From assembly GCA_004356105.1 (NCBI GenBank), contig SMYC01000111.1, forward strand, positions 1 to 47,743: DNA of 47,743 nucleotides, given 5' to 3'. Below, piece after piece: positions 1 to 7,014 of the stretch (position 1 is its first letter; each line of letters starts with the position of its first letter). The notes below the pieces were generated by a model. That model worked only from the letters and a program-made list of their open reading frames with translations. It did no database searches and was not told the DNA's origin. The position numbers were made by a program, and so were the translations under genes. Origin of the DNA: Acidobacteriota bacterium (lineage in GTDB: Bacteria > Acidobacteriota > Vicinamibacteria > Marinacidobacterales > SMYC01).

Positions 1-578
1 CGGGAGCTCAATGGTTTCACAACTCGCTGGCCGCGATGAAGGGAAAAGGCACCGATGGCGAGCGCATGAGCGCGCTTACCACCTCCATGGTGAGCCAGCA
101 AAAGGAGGGGCGACCCGTGACGGAATGGCATGCAGCGTCGCTCGACGAGGCCGGTGGATGGAAGAACCACTACTTGATGGTGGAGCAGTTCATGACCACG
201 GACCTCTACACAGTGACCGAGGACGAGCCGATCGACCTGGTCGCGAGTCTCATGGACTGGGAGAAGATCCGGCACGTGCCCGTGGAAGATATCGATCATC
301 GGTTGGTGGGCCTCGTCTCCTATCGGTCGCTCATCCATTTGTTGGCCAACGGCGAGTTTGCCAGGCGCGAAGATCCGATCCCCGTGAGCGAAGTGATGAA
401 ACGCGACCTCGTCACCGTGGCGCCGGAGACGACCACGCTCGAAGCGGTTGCTCTGATGAAGGGGAAGTCGATTGGGAGTCTTCCGGTGGTGAAGGACGGA
501 CGTCTCATCGGCATCGTGACCGAGCGGGACTTCATGGACATCGCGCGCGAGCTTTTGGAGGAGAAGCTGAAGGAGTGA
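1..578 (+). CDS. CBS-domain protein, C-terminal part (5' end outside window)
   Basis: The reading frame is open to the left edge of the window, so the annotated ATG at 36 is probably internal and this is the C-terminal end of a longer protein. About 190 residues are visible. They contain a tandem pair of CBS motifs (VEQFMTTDLYTVTEDEPIDL and, later, VSEVMKRDLVTVAPETTTLE), each followed by the typical 'V.D..L.G.V..R' strand-helix. CBS pairs bind adenine nucleotides and regulate attached domains. The segment before them (GAQWFHNSLAAM... EGRPVTEW) resembles the tail of glutamate-cysteine-ligase-like (GCS2-type) proteins that carry C-terminal CBS pairs. That is from memory and is only a suggestion. 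The last 114 nt (465-578) recur, diverged, at 10625-10736. Confidence 0.75.
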   Translation, partial: GAQWFHNSLAAMKGKGTDGERMSALTTSMVSQQKEGRPVTEWHAASLDEAGGWKNHYLMVEQFMTTDLYTVTEDEPIDLVASLMDWEKIRHVPVEDIDHRLVGLVSYRSLIHLLANGEFARREDPIPVSEVMKRDLVTVAPETTTLEAVALMKGKSIGSLPVVKDGRLIGIVTERDFMDIARELLEEKLKE

Positions 579-726
579 GCTGAGCTGTTGGGTCCAGGCG
601 GTCAGCAACGGAACCCATCCACTTTTGGCGCCAATCAAAGGAATTCGCGCAGCCTAAGAATCTCAAACTTAACGAACTTAAATGATGAGAGCGTGCTGGG
701 TGAAAGCGTATCACCCACAGTACAGC

Positions 727-742
727 GTGACAGGGATGTCAC
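727..742. promoter_or_regulatory. Palindromic activator site (candidate NtrC-type UAS)
   Basis: Perfect inverted repeat GTGACA-GGGA-TGTCAC. It lies about 80 bp upstream of the -24 element of the sigma-54 promoter at 819-836, roughly -110 from the expected transcription start, where NtrC-family activators usually bind. A near-identical site lies between the divergent sigma-54 promoters at 5136-5306. A second, slightly different palindrome (GGGTGA-N7-TCACCC, 698-716) sits just upstream and may be a weaker half of the same array. Confidence 0.6.
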
Positions 743-818
743 GGTTCTTGGTCCCGGTCCGCCCGCCTCAACGATAGCCAAGCCGCTGAGCGGGATAGAC
801 TTACTTTCACCCCTGCCT

Positions 819-836
819 GTTGGAACGATGTTTGCT
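819..836 (+). promoter_or_regulatory. Sigma-54 (-24/-12) promoter
   Basis: TTGGAACGATGTTTGCT carries the invariant GG (822-823) and GC (834-835) separated by exactly 10 nt. It fits the sigma-54 consensus TGGCACG-N4-TTGC except A for C in the -24 box. The core GGAACGAT..TTGC recurs at 5290-5306 and on the minus strand at 5136-5153. Transcription would begin near 847, about 13 nt before the ATG of the cupredoxin gene, and a GGAGG ribosome site (849-853) fits that leader. Confidence 0.8.
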
Positions 837-859
837 ATTAACCGTGGCAGGAGGCTGAA

Positions 860-1465
860 ATGAAGAAACAAACAGTGACGGCACTCTTAACCATGTTCCC
901 GCTGCTAAGCGCTTCGATGGCGCTCGCTGCTGCGGTGGACGTAGTGGGAAGGGTCGAGGGCACCATCAAAGGTATCAGCAAGCGGACCGCCACCGTGATC
1001 TACGTGGAAGACGCTCCCGGCACGATCACGCCCGGTACTCGGTACGTGCTCGACCAGAAGGATAAGACTTTTTCGCCATTCGTTCTGCCTGTTCCTGTCG
1101 GAGCGGAAGTCGTATTCGTGAATAGCGACCCCATCATGCACAACGTGCACTCCTACAACGGCAAGGACACCATCTTCAATTGGGGGATGGCGATCCAGGG
1201 GATGGAGCTGAAGAAGACGTTCGAGGAGCCAGGAGACGTGCTACTACTTTGCGACGTACATCCCGAGATGGAGGCCTGGGTCAAGGTCGTTCCCACCCCG
1301 TATTACACGATGGCAGACGAGAACGGGAACTTCGTGCTCGAAGGTGTTCCCGCGGGAGAGTACACCGTCACGGCATGGCACCCGAGGGCCAAGAAGCCCC
1401 AGAGCGTCACCGTTAGCATTCCCGCGAACGGCGTCGCCAAAGTCGACTTCAAGTTGAAGAAGTAG
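860..1465 (+). CDS. Exported cupredoxin-like protein with C-terminal carboxypeptidase-regulatory-like domain
   Basis: This 201-residue protein has a Sec signal peptide (about residues 1-24, MKKQTVTALLTMFPLL..ALAAA), so it is periplasmic or surface-attached. A plastocyanin-like domain follows with a complete type-1 copper ligand set: His94 (in IMHNVHS), Cys131, His134 and Met137 (CDVHPEM, a C-x2-H-x2-M arrangement). Residues 150-201 form a carboxypeptidase-regulatory-like beta sandwich (NGNFVLEGVPAGEYTVTAWH). Proteins of this build are often labelled 'methylamine utilization protein', but no methylamine genes are nearby. Electron carriage or copper binding is the safer reading. Start: GGAGG at 849-853, 6 nt before the ATG. 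It is a paralogue of the protein encoded at 4473-5111 and is controlled by the sigma-54 promoter at 819-836. Confidence 0.85.
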   Translation: MKKQTVTALLTMFPLLSASMALAAAVDVVGRVEGTIKGISKRTATVIYVEDAPGTITPGTRYVLDQKDKTFSPFVLPVPVGAEVVFVNSDPIMHNVHSYNGKDTIFNWGMAIQGMELKKTFEEPGDVLLLCDVHPEMEAWVKVVPTPYYTMADENGNFVLEGVPAGEYTVTAWHPRAKKPQSVTVSIPANGVAKVDFKLKK

Positions 1466-1507
1466 GACGAGCTAGGCTAAGGCTACAAGCACGAACGTGA
1501 ACCGTGA

Positions 1508-1536
1508 AGCCCGGTGTCCGCACCGGGCTCTTTTTT
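1508..1536 (+). terminator. Rho-independent terminator
   Basis: A 9-bp perfect stem (AGCCCGGTG / CACCGGGCT) with a TCCG loop is followed by C and six T. It ends the cupredoxin transcript before the next gene at 1567. Confidence 0.9.
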
Positions 1537-1553
1537 CCCGTTTGACGCCCACG

Positions 1554-1559
1554 TAGCCT
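1554..1559 (+). promoter_or_regulatory. Candidate -10 element of a leaderless transcript (TAGCCT)
   Basis: TAGCCT lies 7 nt before the ATG at 1567 and no Shine-Dalgarno sequence is present. The same TANNNT-to-start spacing recurs before many first genes in this window. Confidence 0.45.
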
Positions 1560-1566
1560 TCCTTCC

Positions 1567-4245
1567 ATGATCACCGGGAATGGATCTTCGGAGCCGGAAC
1601 CGATGAAGAGCTCGAGCAAGGCGCCCGCGGCACACCTCGCCGCCCCGCTGCTCCTGTTCTTCGTCTCAGGCTTCGCCGGGCTCGTTTACGAAGTGCTCTG
1701 GATGAAAGAGCTCGGGCTCCTCTTCGGCAACACCGCACAAGCGGCGGCGGCGACATTTTCGGCACTCTTCCTAGGTCTCGTTGTGGGCGCCTGGTTTTGG
1801 GGACGACGTGCCATTCGGGTCGAAAAGACGCTCCGCGGCTACGCGTATCTGGAGATCGGCGTCGCCTCGAGCGCACTCCTTTACTTTCTGCTTCTCGACT
1901 TGTATCACGGGCTCTACGCATCGCTCTTTCAAATGCTCGGAGACCAGCCGGTGGTCTTCCTTGCTGTGAAGTTCCTTCTCGCCGTCGTTGTCTTGTTCCC
2001 TCCGTCTTTTTTCATGGGCGGCACCCTGCCCATGATGAGCCAGTATCTCGTGCGCCAGAGAGAGCTCCTGGGTCCTATCGCTTCCCGCCTCTACGCCGTG
2101 AATACGCTCGGCGCGGCCTTGGGGGCCTATCTGGCGGGATTCCACTTGCCTCGTCTCCTTGGCGTCACGCGATCCTATTTCGTCGCCATCGGCGCGACCC
2201 TCGCGGTGGCGATCCTGGCCTGGGCCCTTGGGCGAAGAGGAGCGCGCTCGAAAGAGGGAGCGTTCGCGAACCAGGAGCCGTGGATACGCGACGAGAACAC
2301 GGAAGACGTGAGCGTTCTTTCATGGCTCGACGTTCGTGCCCTCGCATTCTTCTCGGGCTTTGCTGCGCTGAGTCTCGAAGTGCTGTGGACGCGAATGTTC
2401 GCCCAGGTCCTTCAGAACTCTGTCTATTCCTTCTCCACGATCCTGGTGACCTTTCTCGTCGCACTCGCCCTCGGCGCTTGGTTCGCGAGCTGGCTCATCC
2501 GCAAGCACTTTGCGCCCGCCGTCGTGCTGCTTCTCCTTTTGGCGGGAGCGGCGCTCCTTGTGGGCGCCACACCGTTCGTTTTCTACGGGTTCACCGATGG
2601 GCTTCGATACGGCGGCAGCACGGGCGGATTCGCCTTCGAGCTCGCGCTCATCGTCATGCTGATACCCGCGATCGTCCTGGGCGCCTTGTTTCCCTACCTC
2701 ATGCGTCTCGCCGAGCCTTACACGCAGAGCGCGGGGCGCGCGATAGGCGATCTGGCCGCCATCAATACGTTCGGCGCCGCCGTGGGCTCGCTGGCAGCGG
2801 GCTTCGTTCTGCTCGACCTGTTCGGCCTCTGGTCCAGCATCCGCCTGATCGCGGTCGCCTATGCTTGCGCCGCTCTCTTCGTCGCGGGACGCGGGCCGGT
2901 TGCATCCACGGCGTTACGCACGATTCCACTCGCCGCGATTCTGCTCCTTGCATCTCTTCTCGACCCGTCCCGCCTGCCCGTGGTCCATATCGACCCGGTT
3001 GGAAAAGGCGAGAGCCTCCTGCGGGTCTGGGAAGACAGCGCTGGGATCGTCTCGGTGGTTCGAGACCCGAGCTCGCTCACGATGCGAGTGGACAATAGCT
3101 ACGCCGTGGGAGGGACGGGCGCGGCGGTGCATGAGGAGCGCCAGGCACATCTCCCGTTACTGCTCCATCCAAAGCCTGAATCCGTGTTCTTTCTCGGCAT
3201 GGGCACCGGTATCACGGCAGGCGCGGCGCTCGTGCACCCGATCGAGCGCGTCGTCGTTGCCGAGCTGGGAGCGAAGGTGGTCGAAGCCGCGCAAAGCTTC
3301 TTCGAGCCTTACGTGCACGGGTTGTTCGAGGATTCCCGCGTCCTCGTCGTCGCCGAAGACGGCCGGAACTTTCTCGCAGGAAGCACAGAGACGTTCGACG
3401 TTATCGTCGCGGATCTTTTCGTGCCCTGGAAAGCCGGTGTCGGGAGCCTATACCGACGCGAGCACTACGAGGCGGCTCGGAAACGGCTACGCGAGGGCGG
3501 GCTCTACGCGCAATGGGTTCCCCTTTATCAAATGAGCGGCGAAGAGCTCGGCACCGTCGCCCGCACGATGGTCGAAGTCTTTCCGCTGGTGACGCTTTGG
3601 CGCGGCATCATGGCGCCAGGGCTCGAGACCGCGGCGCTCGTGGGACATCGGGAAGCCGGTCCGTTAGACCTCGAGGATGTGGCGCGCCGAATGGCGGAAT
3701 CGCCGGAGGCTTCTCTTTGGGAGACGCGCGTAACAAGTGAGGGCGGGCAGGAGAGCATCGACGCTGCCGGGCCCCAAGAGCTGCTCGTGCGTTATTGCGG
3801 AAACCTGACGGCGGCCAAAAGCCTCTGGGAGCCCTACCCGGTGAATACGGACGATCGCCCCGTCATCGAGTATGGCGCTCCCACGCGCGAGGGGAGCGAT
3901 GCGCCCTGGCTCGTAGGAGAAAAACTCCTCACGCAGCTCGGAGAGATCCTCATGGTAAGTCCACCGGAGCGGGATCCCTATCTCAGACTTCTCTCACCTC
4001 GGGAGCGCGGTGTCGTGCGGGCCGGGCTCAGCCTCCAGCGCGCCCGAGTCTTTTCGAATGCCGGCAGAGCTCAGGATGCACGGATCGCGATGGCGATGTT
4101 CTCGCGGCTCTATACAGGAAAGGACCGCGACGAGAACGATGCGGTCCATGCGCGACGCGAGCTCACAGACCTCATCCAATCGTACGAGGACCGACTTCGC
4201 TCCCTCAGAGAGCGCCTGCGCGAGCTAGAACAACCCGAGCGCTGA
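1567..4245 (+). CDS. Fused MFS-like membrane protein / spermidine-synthase-like domain
   Basis: The protein has 892 residues. The first half has about a dozen hydrophobic helices (from LLLFFVSGFAGLVYEVLWMKEL, then ALAFFSGFAALSLEVLWTRMF as an internal repeat), typical of large membrane proteins annotated 'fused MFS/spermidine synthase'. From about residue 480 a soluble spermidine-synthase-like Rossmann domain begins. It has the nucleotide loop VFFLGMGTGITAGAAL, an acidic strand end (VVVAELG) and a DVIVADLF strand. Whether it makes polyamine is unknown, since such fusions lack clear biochemistry. The C-terminal 100 residues are charged and probably coiled coil. The start may be ATG 1567 (leaderless pattern) or ATG 1603 (MKSSSKAP). 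It stands alone between a terminator and a convergent gene. Confidence 0.85.
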   Translation: MITGNGSSEPEPMKSSSKAPAAHLAAPLLLFFVSGFAGLVYEVLWMKELGLLFGNTAQAAAATFSALFLGLVVGAWFWGRRAIRVEKTLRGYAYLEIGVASSALLYFLLLDLYHGLYASLFQMLGDQPVVFLAVKFLLAVVVLFPPSFFMGGTLPMMSQYLVRQRELLGPIASRLYAVNTLGAALGAYLAGFHLPRLLGVTRSYFVAIGATLAVAILAWALGRRGARSKEGAFANQEPWIRDENTEDVSVLSWLDVRALAFFSGFAALSLEVLWTRMFAQVLQNSVYSFSTILVTFLVALALGAWFASWLIRKHFAPAVVLLLLLAGAALLVGATPFVFYGFTDGLRYGGSTGGFAFELALIVMLIPAIVLGALFPYLMRLAEPYTQSAGRAIGDLAAINTFGAAVGSLAAGFVLLDLFGLWSSIRLIAVAYACAALFVAGRGPVASTALRTIPLAAILLLASLLDPSRLPVVHIDPVGKGESLLRVWEDSAGIVSVVRDPSSLTMRVDNSYAVGGTGAAVHEERQAHLPLLLHPKPESVFFLGMGTGITAGAALVHPIERVVVAELGAKVVEAAQSFFEPYVHGLFEDSRVLVVAEDGRNFLAGSTETFDVIVADLFVPWKAGVGSLYRREHYEAARKRLREGGLYAQWVPLYQMSGEELGTVARTMVEVFPLVTLWRGIMAPGLETAALVGHREAGPLDLEDVARRMAESPEASLWETRVTSEGGQESIDAAGPQELLVRYCGNLTAAKSLWEPYPVNTDDRPVIEYGAPTREGSDAPWLVGEKLLTQLGEILMVSPPERDPYLRLLSPRERGVVRAGLSLQRARVFSNAGRAQDARIAMAMFSRLYTGKDRDENDAVHARRELTDLIQSYEDRLRSLRERLRELEQPER

Positions 4246-4266
4246 ACGGGGAAGCGCGTTTCTCTG

Positions 4267-4458
4267 TCACATTAGGCGGAACGTCCCCGACGCGACGAGC
4301 GCGCCGCTCTCGGCGTCACGAAGCTCGACCGAGTACACCCCGGCACGTTCCGGTCGGGGCACGCGTACGCGAAGCGCGGCGTCTTCTCCTCGGTGAAGCA
4401 AAACGGCGTTCGGAGGACTGCGCATATATTCCAACGACTCACCGCCCTTCCTGCTCAT
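4267..4458 (-). CDS. Small unrecognised ORF downstream of the second cupredoxin
   Basis: A 63-residue reading frame begins 14 nt after the stop of the cupredoxin gene at 4473. Residues 27-63 (ALRVRVPRPERAGVYSVELRDAESG) look like strands of a small beta sandwich, and codon use matches its neighbours. No signal peptide or good ribosome site is visible. It may be a real short last gene of the operon or the surviving 3' end of a larger gene for a FecR/DUF-like beta-domain protein. No function can be assigned. Confidence 0.35.
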   Translation of the reverse strand: MSRKGGESLEYMRSPPNAVLLHRGEDAALRVRVPRPERAGVYSVELRDAESGALVASGTFRLM

Positions 4459-4472
4459 GTGACTCGCGGCGG

Positions 4473-5111
4473 CTAACGCTCGAAGACGAGCTGTCGCGCC
4501 GCGGGTTCGCCGGAATCGTCCCAGTCGAGCTTGCGGGTCCCGGGACCCTCGATGTCGAGCGCCTGTCGGTGAACGCCGTGGGCTTTGCACCAGAGCGTCA
4601 CTCGGATCTTACCCACGGGGAGTCCTTCGAGTCGATAGCGCCCCGTGTTGTCCGTCAAGGTGAACAGGTGTGTTGGGAGGACCAGAATGTACGCAAGCAT
4701 CTCGTGATGGACGTTGCATAGGACCTCGACCGGGCCCGGGCGGTCGAACGTTACATAGCGGGTGATTCCGGTGGGATAGGTCCCGAGGTTGAAGAGCTTG
4801 GTCGTCGAGGCGGAGAACACGTTGTGGAGAAACGGGTCGCTGTTAATGAAAGCCACGCGCGTCCCGGCCACGATGGGGAGGACATGAGGAACGAACTCTA
4901 GCCTTCTTTGATCGAGGACCGCCGGTCTTGCTGGCGGTCCCGGTGGCACGAGCTCGTCCGCCTCGACGAAGATGACTTTCGGTTGATCCGAAGCGCAGTG
5001 GACCTCACCCTCGAGCACGGCCCCGTCGGAGCGCGAGGGCACTTCCGGCCAAGCCATGAGAGCGGTGAGAACGAGCCCGCTGACAAAGCTGCTAGTGATT
5101 ACCGTCATCAT
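4473..5111 (-). CDS. Second exported cupredoxin-like protein (paralogue of 860-1465)
   Basis: The protein has 212 residues from the ATG at 5111. That start is preferred because a longer frame would begin at 5141, inside the sigma-54 promoter. GGAG lies 5 nt upstream of 5111. A signal peptide (MMTVITSSFVSGLVLTALMAWP) leads into a plastocyanin-like domain with candidate type-1 copper ligands His96 (FLHNVFS), Cys132, His135 and Met138 (CNVHHEM). A carboxypeptidase-regulatory-like C-terminal domain follows (NTGRYRLEGLPVGKIRVTLW). The architecture and the C-x2-H-x2-M loop match the protein at 860, so the two are probably duplicates with related roles in periplasmic electron transfer or copper handling. 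It is transcribed divergently from the haem protein at 5346. Confidence 0.82.
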   Translation of the reverse strand: MMTVITSSFVSGLVLTALMAWPEVPSRSDGAVLEGEVHCASDQPKVIFVEADELVPPGPPARPAVLDQRRLEFVPHVLPIVAGTRVAFINSDPFLHNVFSASTTKLFNLGTYPTGITRYVTFDRPGPVEVLCNVHHEMLAYILVLPTHLFTLTDNTGRYRLEGLPVGKIRVTLWCKAHGVHRQALDIEGPGTRKLDWDDSGEPAARQLVFER

Positions 5112-5135
5112 CTGAGCTCCATCGCTGTTTGTGTG

Positions 5136-5153
5136 CTGCAAGGATCGTTCCGG
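5136..5153 (-). promoter_or_regulatory. Sigma-54 (-24/-12) promoter
   Basis: On the minus strand CCGGAACGATCCTTGCAG places GG (5151-5150) and GC (5139-5138) exactly 10 nt apart. The GGAACGAT core is identical to those at 819-836 and 5290-5306. Transcription would begin near 5126, giving a leader of about 15 nt that includes the GGAG ribosome site of the gene starting at 5111. Confidence 0.78.
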
Positions 5154-5191
5154 GGGAAGTAGCTAAATGGCGGGCTTTCCTATCGCGCTCT

Positions 5192-5207
5192 GTGACGAGC
5201 CCGCCAC
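5192..5207. promoter_or_regulatory. Second activator palindrome (weaker)
   Basis: GTGACG-AGCC-CGCCAC is an inverted repeat with one mismatch. It starts 20 bp (two helical turns) before the stronger site at 5212-5227, which is the phasing expected of tandem NtrC-type sites. Confidence 0.45.
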
Positions 5208-5211
5208 ACCC

Positions 5212-5227
5212 GTGACAGATTTGTTAC
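5212..5227. promoter_or_regulatory. Palindromic activator site between divergent sigma-54 promoters
   Basis: GTGACA-GATT-TGTTAC matches the perfect site at 727-742 with one changed base. It sits almost midway between the two divergent sigma-54 promoters, about 93 bp from one expected start and about 97 bp from the other. One bound activator could therefore serve both operons. Confidence 0.6.
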
Positions 5228-5289
5228 TTGCCAGCGCAGGACGCGCTCTCCAAGTGATTGAAAAGACTGGGGAACGTGGACTCATCGGC

Positions 5290-5306
5290 CTGGAACGATC
5301 TTTGCT
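5290..5306 (+). promoter_or_regulatory. Sigma-54 (-24/-12) promoter
   Basis: CTGGAACGATCTTTGCT has GG (5292-5293) and GC (5304-5305) with 10 nt between. It differs from the promoter at 819-836 by one base in the core. The expected start is near 5317, about 29 nt before the ATG at 5346, with a TAGGAG ribosome site between. Confidence 0.8.
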
Positions 5307-5345
5307 AGACTCGACAGCGATAGACGTTAGGAGTAAGGCAAAATC

Positions 5346-6917
5346 ATGACTTCCAAAAAGAGAGCGACACTAGCGACGATGGCTATCGTCTTCGGCTTCG
5401 GAGCCATCGACGCACAGGCCATCCCCGCCTGGGGCCGAAAATATGAGACTTCCTGCGCCACGTGTCACGTGGCCTTCCCTAAGCTCAACAGTTTCGGCAA
5501 AGCTTTCCGTGCCAACGGCTTTCGGATGCCAGCGGGCGATGAGGATTTAACCAAAATCAAAGATGTTCCGATGGGTGCCGAGGCGTGGAAACGTCTTTGG
5601 CCTAAGGGTATCTGGCCCGGCGCGATTCCGGGCAATTTTCCTTTCGCCGTCCTCGTCGATAATCAGGTGAACGTGGAGGAGGGCGCCGAGATCAAGTTGG
5701 ATCTAGCCTTCCCTCAATCCATTCAGCTTCTGGGAGGCGGCACCCTCGGGGAGGGCTTCGGATACTACGTTGGGGTCAATCTTCTGGAAGGGAACGAGTT
5801 TGGAGGCCTTCACCGCGTGTTTGGGCAGTTCGACGGCATCAAGGGCACGACGATGGCCAATGCCCGCTTCGGTTTCATGGAGCCTCGGGCAGTGCCATTC
5901 TCGAATCATCGAAAGCTCACTCTCTCGAATTACTTCATGAACGCGATCGGATTCGACCTCAACACGGCGCTGGGAGTTATAGACGAGCATGGTGAGCCCG
6001 ACGAGCATGGCGCAGTGGCGGAGCATGGCGGAATGGCCGAGCCCGAGCATGGCGACGTCCATGGCGACGATCTGAACACCATCGAGATCGGAGGTGCGCA
6101 TCACGGCGGAGGCGCAGGTCCATTCGCGCTATCGAACGCCCAGCGAGGTCTCGAATGGTGGGGCGCTCATAGTGCTGCCGGCGGTGGGGGACTCGAATAC
6201 GCCTTTGGCGTGGTCAATGGAAACTCGGCCGGCAACAACGAAGGGACGTTCGACAACAACAACTTCAAGGACATTTACTGGCGGGCCTCCTGGAAATTTG
6301 GGGGCATGGGCGTGACGGGCACCCTCGGTGACGATCCCGCCGAACCCGTCCAAACCGAAGGTTGGCGAGACGACTCCCTCACGGTGGGCACCTTTGGCTA
6401 CTACGGACGCACGCCCTATGAATTGAGCCGGCTCGTTCCCGTTTTCGACGAGCACGGAGAGAGGGATGAGCACGGCGAGGAGCTCGAGGAACATAGCGAG
6501 GAGCCCGACGAGCACGGCGAGGGGCCTCCGGTAATTGACGTCGAGCAGGAGCTCCTCCAGGGAGACGAGAGCTTCAAGCGCCTCGGCGCCGATTTCAACT
6601 GGCTTGTGGGCGACCTGAACCTCTACGGCGCCTTCATGTACGGCCGGAACGACCGTCTCGGGTTCGACGAAGTGGGTGAGGAGGTCGACTTCAAGACCTG
6701 GTTCATTCAGGGAGACTATGTGATTCTTCCGTGGGTCATCGGAGCCTTGCGCTACGAGAAAGTAGACTTGCCCGATGATTTCTTGGACATCGAGCGCGTT
6801 GTCCCACACATAACACTTCTGGCCCGAGCGAACATCAAGTTCGTGGTCGAGGGCCAGCTTTATAGAAACGACAGCGGACGGAATCAAGTAGCCTTCAACA
6901 TCACGTTTGCCTTCTGA
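5346..6917 (+). CDS. Exported haem-binding, porin-like protein with His/Glu-rich repeats
   Basis: The protein has 523 residues. A signal peptide (residues 1-25, ending AIDAQA) is followed by a single c-type haem motif CATCH (37-41). The rest is rich in alternating aromatic and Gly residues (YYGRTPYELSRLVPVF, FGMG.., LYGAFMYGRND) and ends in FNITFAF with a C-terminal Phe. This fits an outer-membrane beta-barrel. Two low-complexity segments, about residues 213-242 and 367-396, repeat D/E-E-H-G units (DEHGEPDEHG, EEPDEHGEG). They look like metal-binding loops for copper, zinc or nickel. Such a haem-porin could pass electrons or metal across the outer membrane together with the two cupredoxins under the same sigma-54 control. 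No named family was recognised. Confidence 0.75.
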   Translation: MTSKKRATLATMAIVFGFGAIDAQAIPAWGRKYETSCATCHVAFPKLNSFGKAFRANGFRMPAGDEDLTKIKDVPMGAEAWKRLWPKGIWPGAIPGNFPFAVLVDNQVNVEEGAEIKLDLAFPQSIQLLGGGTLGEGFGYYVGVNLLEGNEFGGLHRVFGQFDGIKGTTMANARFGFMEPRAVPFSNHRKLTLSNYFMNAIGFDLNTALGVIDEHGEPDEHGAVAEHGGMAEPEHGDVHGDDLNTIEIGGAHHGGGAGPFALSNAQRGLEWWGAHSAAGGGGLEYAFGVVNGNSAGNNEGTFDNNNFKDIYWRASWKFGGMGVTGTLGDDPAEPVQTEGWRDDSLTVGTFGYYGRTPYELSRLVPVFDEHGERDEHGEELEEHSEEPDEHGEGPPVIDVEQELLQGDESFKRLGADFNWLVGDLNLYGAFMYGRNDRLGFDEVGEEVDFKTWFIQGDYVILPWVIGALRYEKVDLPDDFLDIERVVPHITLLARANIKFVVEGQLYRNDSGRNQVAFNITFAF

Positions 6918-6932
6918 TCGCGATGCCGGCTT

Positions 6933-6968
6933 GCGCCAGCCTCGGGCTTGGCCCGAGGCTGGCGCTTT
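6933..6968. terminator. Hairpin terminator between convergent genes
   Basis: A perfect 15-bp stem (6933-6947 with 6951-6965) with a TTG loop is followed by TTT. It sits between the stop of the haem protein (6917) and the stop of the convergent response regulator (7015) and can serve at least the plus strand. Confidence 0.8.
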
Positions 6969-7014
6969 CGTGTGTCTTGGGGCGCGTCAGTTGGAGCGTG
7001 AGTTAGCTTACTGG

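Noticed and set aside
1797-3098. Long plus-strand reading frame (433 codons) in another frame of the spermidine-synthase-like gene
   Set aside because: It overlaps a gene with clear membrane helices and a Rossmann loop, and its product is Arg/Pro/Ser-rich with no motif, as expected of a shadow frame in GC-rich DNA.
6129-6887. 252-codon minus-strand frame opposite the haem-porin
   Set aside because: It is a mirror of the codon bias in the real gene; the plus strand has signal peptide, CxxCH and a sigma-54 promoter.
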